From contig NC_074725.1 of NCBI RefSeq assembly GCF_947242115.1, positions 9,772,011-9,836,010 of the forward strand: DNA of 64,000 nucleotides. The letters are read 5' to 3'. Both the position numbers and the translations under genes were made by a program. Positions 58,579 to 64,000 of this stretch are shown here, piece by piece (the first letter of the stretch is position 1; each line of letters starts with the position of its first letter). The notes under the pieces are model-generated. The model searched no databases. It worked only from the letters and a program-made list of their open reading frames with translations, and was not told the DNA's origin. Source of the DNA: Biomphalaria glabrata. Its lineage: Eukaryota > Mollusca > Gastropoda > Planorbidae.

Positions 58579-61500
58579 ACCCAGCCACCTTGCACCTAAC
58601 TTTTTTATAGGCCATGAAAATAAAAGTTAAATAAAGCGTGTTTACGATAAAGGAGTTTACAACAGTGACTGTGTTCATGGATCATATGTAGTCTTTATAA
58701 TATAATTCATGAAATATATTTGTTTTAACAAAACCAATAACATTGATTTGAAACTTACTTCAATTTTTTCTTTCATTTCTTTTTCAGTTAGAAAAACTTT
58801 TTTCTGTGATTGGGCTACTGATACATCAGCACATTTTTTAATATACTTTCCCTCCATATTGGTTTTAGCTTTCATCTCCTAAGATATAAAATATACCAAA
58901 GTAAATTTAACTGATACAATGCTCACAATCTAAGAAAAATATAATACAAAACATCTACTTTAGTCAATGCCAAAAGAAACAAGTAAAATGATTTTAAACT
59001 TTCTGTATTGGTAAAACATATAAATATCTCTTTTGAAACATTTATAAATTATACTTACAATTATAACTGAGTGAAGTGTACAGAGAAATGGTTAAACTAT
59101 ATGTTATGTATTGGAAGCAGCACATCTAATAAAAATTTGTAATCATAAATAACAAAAATTCTAACAAGTCTAGAACAGTATGCCAACAATGAGGAGAGTT
59201 AACAAAAAAATCTAGAAGTAAAGTAGCTTTAGTTTTTGTCTTACTGCTTTTTATGTAATATTGTAATTATTTTCATGCTATAGTGTTAATTAAACCTGAA
59301 GTTGATCTTTCAAGTGTGAAATCATTTCTTTCCTTTGTTGAACTGCAGTTTCTTTCTCCTGTCTGACAACCACTAGCTCATCAGTAAGTATGCCTAATTT
59401 TTTTCTTCCTTCTTGTTCTCTAAAATTTGATTTTTAAAGAAATATTGAAGTTCAAAGGTCATTAATTATCAAAATGACAGACTTTTATTTATTTAGTATT
59501 TTATAATATGGAAATTTTTAATAAAAATCTGTAGTTTTTTTTTTTTTAAATAAAACTTTAACAACTTGCATAACTGTACAAGAATCTCACATTTACACAT
59601 TCAAAAAGTCTATATATTTATTCCATTTCAGAGTTTTAATTAAAGTAGAATAAAATATAGCAATAAAGAGTACAATATTTTTTAAGCTAATTTAAGAACT
59701 CAATTTTTGTATTTTTCTACAAATTATAAATACAAACTTTTGAATGGTACTCTGAAGAGAAGCTTTTCTTTCTTTTTCTGCCAGAACAGCATCCACTAAA
59801 GTTTGAAAGTTACATTTCTGCACTAATTCTGTCATGGTGCCAGTCATTATATTTTCCACATATGTTCTGGTAAAGTAATCAGATAAAAAGAAAAACAATA
59901 ATTCCATTTAAATATATAATACTTAAATATTTGTAACATAGATGGTTTTAGTTTAAGTGTTGTATAGATTATCTTACAGCAGTTGGCCTATGAGTGAAAC
60001 AACTCTCTCAATAAAATGATTCCTTAGATATATATATATTGTAACAAAGTTTCTTAAAAATGTCCTTTTTTTTTTTTTACTTTATTACATCAAGACACAA
60101 GCATATTGTTTCTTTAATTGTTTTTTTTTCAGAAAAGTCTAAGGCATTGGTTAGCAAACTTAACAAACTTCATTTCAGCATTTTATTATCACTAGATAGT
60201 TGGAACATATTTGCAATATACATAGTCTTTGACAACTCAACATGCATGTTTGCAATAAGTTTCTAAGAAAAAGTCCCTAAAAGTATGAGGGAAAAATTCA
60301 AAGATTTGAATTAGAAAGATTCAAAGCTCTTTTACAGATATGGTATTGTCATTGATATCATATAAAATAACATCAAAGTGTCAAGGCTGTTTGAAAAATC
60401 AGTTTTGAAAACTTATTACTATTAATAGGCATATCATCAAAATTTTATGAGTGGAGTGAAAAACATTTAAGTCAATTACTTTATTGTATACATAGTTTTT
60501 GTTACCTGTCCTTTTGAATTTTAAGCAGGTTATCAGCGGTTAGAGGGTTCTGCTTCAAAGTGCGTCCAAAAACATGTGTTGAGTTTTTCAAGTCTCTGCC
60601 AGCATTTAAAACGTCTTTCTCAACATCTAAAAGGTGAACAGGATTTTTAGTCAACCCCAGCATTTCAATCTTTTTAATTAATACTGACTGGTATTTTGTT
60701 TCTAACTGCATCTGGCTGTCAACCAACTGGGATAGTTCACCACGAACAACCTAAAGAATGAAAATAACATACCTTTTGAGTACCGTTATTCGATACACAT
60801 AGAGACAACAGGTATTCCATGAACAAGCCATACAAATAAGATTGTATGTGTGTGCATTGTGTTTTATGTGGTTTGTATTAACATCTATATCAATGTTGTC
60901 ATGACAGTAATGCTGAGGTGGACAATTGTAGTCAAACTGAATTTCCATTTATTTAGAGCAATAAAATTATCTTATCTTATTAATTAAAAAAAAATATGAA
61001 TATGAACAATTGGAAAATGGAGATTTACCAGTTGCTTTAAGCCTAATAACTTGAAGAAGAAGAAACAATAAAGATTAATACATAAAAGCCAAAACAATAA
61101 ATTCCTTAAAAATTTATTTTTTTTTCCACCTATAATAAAATATATACCTAATCTTGAAAAAAAAAAAGGAATAGTAAAAAGCCTACAAATTAAAAGATAT
61201 CAATCAATATAGATTTAATATAACCATTGGATATTCAAACATATTGTAATAACCCAGTCCCACAGTGGGTTTAGCGCTGCACACCAAAAAAGGAACACTA
61301 GCTGAATGGATGGTAAAAGGCAAGAGAGAACTGTGTTATGATTGATAGTTGTTCATATTCGCCTTGTTTTCTAATTTACTTCTTAACTTGTGAATTGCCA
61401 TTGCTTCTTTGGTTTTGAGTTGCCTGACAGAGATATTTCAATACAATAACTTAAATCAAACAACCTGGCATATCCAAAACTAGCAAGTTCCTTTTCAGTA

Positions 61501-61691
61501 TTTATTTTTTTTATTACAATATAACTATAAATTGTTTATTTTCAACTAGGTTGACATACTTCCAAAGCATCTGGTCTAAATTCAAATGAAGCTGGCATAA
61601 TGTGTCCAAGGGTAGACAACTGATCCACACAGTCTTCCAGAACTGTGGCAAGGTGGATGGCATCCACACCTGTTAAAGGTGACACACTCAT
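55457..61691 (-). CDS. IQCG: IQ domain-containing protein G (dynein regulatory complex subunit 9), nine exons
   Basis: Exons: 61691-61560, 60750-60506, 59866-59738, 59419-59296, 58878-58759, 57987-57913, 57790-57659, 56693-56592, 55582-55457. All are GT-AG with matching phases, giving 394 residues; the human protein is a little longer. Markers of the family in order: VLEDCVDQLSTLGHIMP near residue 20, HLKDQLQEMKAKTNMEGKY in the middle, LDFWMEKYEVDKEAKQKELD, EYEQIVVEDRIEKEKARRK, the IQ motif IKMQAWWRGVMVRKG near residue 355, and a long Lys/Gly-rich tail. Most of the protein is coiled coil. IQCG is part of the nexin-dynein regulatory complex on axonemal doublet microtubules and its IQ motif binds calmodulin; it is needed for ciliary and flagellar beating. 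The start Met directly follows a possible acceptor (tttttttttag), so an upstream non-coding exon is likely. Confidence 0.93.
55730..55880 (-). repeat. SINE-B copy
   Basis: On the minus strand the family blocks 'ctgtcatttcattgtctcag' and 'aactacttttacatgttttg' (plus-strand end) are present. The B box is decayed. It lies in the last intron of IQCG. Confidence 0.65.
57060..57250. repeat. Short imperfect duplication in an IQCG intron
   Basis: The blocks 'ccaagatgtgtatacagatg' and 'ccaagatgtggatgcagatg' with their flanks repeat about 69 bp apart. The minus-strand frames through it are artefacts. Confidence 0.7.
58132..58520. repeat. Intronic duplicated block, master copy
   Basis: The left part (58132-58250) matches 61165-61285 in reverse orientation. 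The right part (58255-58520) matches 60228-60480 directly ('agaaaaagtccctaaaagta', 'tagaaagattcaaagctctt'). The class is unknown; no TIR was identified. Confidence 0.75.
58528..58576. repeat. (TA)n microsatellite
   Basis: About 48 bases of TA repeat at the end of the duplicated block in an IQCG intron. Confidence 0.95.
60228..60480. repeat. Intronic duplicated block, direct copy
   Basis: About 250 bp with roughly 90 percent identity by eye to 58255-58520. It ends just before IQCG exon 2. Confidence 0.8.
61165..61285. repeat. Intronic duplicated block, inverted copy
   Basis: The plus strand here ('gtaaaaagcctacaaattaa', 'aacatattgtaataaccca') is the reverse complement of 58132-58250. Confidence 0.8.
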
Positions 61692-62124
61692 CTAAAAAAA
61701 AAAAAGAATGGTACAAAATTTTAAGTTGCACATTATAAGTATTTGATATTTTGCTTTTAATTTTACAATAAAAAATTTGAAAAGTAAAAATCAATTCAAT
61801 ATAAAATGAACTTCAATTTTTCTATTTCCTGGTTAATACTTTATCTTATTAGCCTTGAGGTCTTATTACGTCGAAATTCTTTTATATAAGATTCCCTACT
61901 GGTGCATCAACTAAATTGCAAAATGTTCAAATGCAAGAAACAAAGTGAACACATATCAGCTAATATGAATTAGATTTTATTCAAATGAACATTGTTGTGT
62001 TGTGCTTATTAGTTGTCTATATCTCTGTGCATATTCTTAAAACATTTCAAACCTAAAATGTGGAATAAAAAACATCAAGTTGATTTAGATTCTCATGTTA
62101 TGGAAAATTAGTGAAACGCTGTGT

Positions 62125-62290
62125 CTTAAATTAATGGCTGCCTGGTCAAGTGACTTATCGATGGTCCTGGGTTCAAACCCTGCCTGCTCCCATCCCCTGT
62201 CGTCCTGCAAGAAGTTTGGACTAGGAAGTAAATTATCTTCAACTATGAAGGAACATCCAAAACATGTAAAACATTTTACATTTTGTCTGC
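62125..62290 (+). repeat. SINE-B, best copy
   Basis: It starts 'atggctgcctggtcaagtga' (tRNA-like A box region), then the B box GGTTCAAACCC, 'tgcctgctcccatcccctgt' and the 3' block 'acatccaaaacatgtaaaac'. Confidence 0.8.
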
Positions 62291-62734
62291 AATGACGCCA
62301 TGGCCGTTTTTAAAGACCATAATATTTCCTGACACTTCACTTCTAAACACAGTAACACTCTTTATACATCCACAATTGATAATGAAAGAGAAAAGAAAAC
62401 TGAAAGAAAATTATTAAACCAACCAATACTTCTCAGAAAGCTGCTTTACATGCAAGTTATGTTCTAGTTAGAATATATACAATATATTAAAGAACGTAAT
62501 AAAACACTCTTTGACATACAAAATCTATTAATGTAAGATTCAAGTTGAAAGTAGTCACGGATGAATGTCATGAAAGATAAAAGGATCTTTAAACTGTAAG
62601 TTTATCTAGAAAAATTCTATAACATCTAGATTTGAATCAATAGATAAACATTTTTCACAATAGAGAAAATATTTGTTTTTTAATATCATTTAAAAACTAC
62701 TACAACAGTGATGTTTTTCTACAGCTACCATACA

Positions 62735-62885
62735 GCTACCTGGTTGTGTGGTACGCACTTCAGACTGTTGTCTTGATGGTCCCTACCAACTCCCATCCCC
62801 TGCTGTCCAGCAGGAGCTATGAACTAGGACATATTAATCTTCATTTCTGAAGAAACATCTGAAACTTGTAAAATAATACAAGAAA
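62735..62885 (+). repeat. SINE-B copy
   Basis: The head is decayed ('tacctggttgtgtggtacgc'). The body 'actcccatcccctgctgtcc' and the 3' block 'acatctgaaacttgtaaaat' remain. Confidence 0.75.
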
Positions 62886-63059
62886 GAAGTCAGAAACTTG
62901 TAAAACAAACATAGCTCAAAGAGGTTCTCCGTAAAACTGTCTTGAATATAAATCCAGTCCATTGTGTAATCTAAAGCATGAAAATACTGATCATGATTCG
63001 AGGGCTTACTCACAGACAATATCTAGAGTTGTAATATTTAAACTATATTCTCAAATGTG

Positions 63060-63220
63060 CTTTGTTTGTTTTACATGTTTCAGATGTTCATTCAGAAATG
63101 AAGAATAGTACATCCTAGCCAGAGCCTCTGACATGACAGTGAGGCATAGCAGTGGGAGTTTTTAGGGTTCAAACCTAGGACCATCACGACGAAACTCCAG
63201 AGCACATTCTATACAACCAA
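63060..63220 (-). repeat. SINE-B copy
   Basis: On the minus strand it keeps the head near 63215, a B box GGTTTGAACCC and the 3' block near 63065 ('ttttacatgtttcagatgtt' on the plus strand). Confidence 0.75.
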
Positions 63221-64000
63221 ACTAATTATTTTAAGGTGGCTTAATTCCAGATGCACCTTCAAGTGAGTTTGGAAACAAAGAGAAAAATGAGCCAGCAGAA
63301 TGTAGCCTACAATTTTTAAGATTCAGCAATTAATAAGGTTATTGGATCATCATCATCAAACTCCATTTGAGTGAGGACATAACTTCTCTTGTCTCATACT
63401 GAACAAATTAAGTGTTAAGATATTCAAAAAATAATAATTATTGGAAATAACTGGTCACTTTTAATTATGTTGTCAGTTTTGACTTTTTAAACATGGTCTG
63501 TTTGAGAATCAATATTATAAGTTATCATCTCATTTCATGGGGTTAAATTCACTAACTCAGTAGTCTAACTGTAGTAAAATAATTTTTATAAAAGGCATAA
63601 TTTTAAATGAGCAGAGATTGAAAGAAAAGTGCAGTTGAAAAGAGTCCAAGACCAAGTCCATTGTTATTGTTACATTGTGATTCATCTTGATTATAAATCA
63701 TAATGATCATCATTCAGATTCATTCATTGATAATCATAATGATAATCATATTCAATTGTCATTATTGATTCATTATTACTTATAATTAGATGACTAATTT
63801 AAGTAATTATTATTTAATTTATTATAATTTCACTTATCTAGATCTAGGACCTCACAAAACAAAATTATTATATTTTTAGTCCGTTTATTTTAAAAAAAGT
63901 TTGTCAATCACAGAGTCGTTACAGAGCTAGGCTATTAAACTCATAACTCAGGTTCCTTTTACTCACTTTGAGTGATTTTCTCTCTTTTCTAAACTACATA

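Larger units (their letters stand above)
61692..64000. other. Upstream region of IQCG with three SINE-B copies
   Basis: SINE-B copies are at 62125-62290 (plus), 62735-62885 (plus) and 63060-63220 (minus). An AT-rich, ATCATT-rich stretch lies at 63670-63840. No exon of another gene was recognised. Confidence 0.5.

Overview
The window looks like nuclear DNA from a mollusc, most likely a heterobranch (pulmonate) snail. The sequence is AT-rich, with many short tandem repeats, AGATCTA-rich low-complexity tracts, three families of tRNA-derived SINEs, LINE 3' ends, and hAT-type elements with 8-bp target duplications. All host genes are split by introns with ordinary GT-AG borders. The species is an inference from sequence style and cannot be proved here.

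Left to right: (1) 795-11586, minus strand: ten exons of a family GH13 maltase-like alpha-glucosidase with all catalytic residues present; its last exon(s) lie beyond the left edge. (2) 12.3-16.8 kb: LINE fragments and other repeats. (3) 17742-22447, minus strand: a four-exon type II membrane protein with a TNF-homology-like domain (TNF-like 2). (4) 22.5-37.4 kb: a repeat-dominated block with two nested transposon stacks. In one, a SINE is split by a hAT-type element, which is split by a second hAT-type element. In the other, a minisatellite holds a LINE, which holds a young gag-only LTR element. (5) 37472-41175, minus strand: four exons of a second TNF-like ligand (TNF-like 1), paralogous to the first by exon phases and a shared Cys motif; its terminal exon was not found. 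(6) 46007-49231, plus strand: a complete five-exon gene for a 224-residue single-pass membrane protein that I do not recognise. (7) 55457-61691, minus strand: nine exons of IQCG (DRC9), a nexin-dynein regulatory complex subunit of motile cilia. (8) 61.7-64 kb: upstream DNA with SINE copies.

The genes do not form a pathway. The two TNF-like genes are the only pair with a clear relationship, a tandem duplication in the same orientation. Exon borders were worked out by hand from reading frame, GT/AG sites, matching phases and family similarity; no transcript data were available. I found no strong case for a wholly new system. The most unusual items are the TNF-like pair, the unrecognised membrane protein, the gag-only LTR element and the nested hAT stack.
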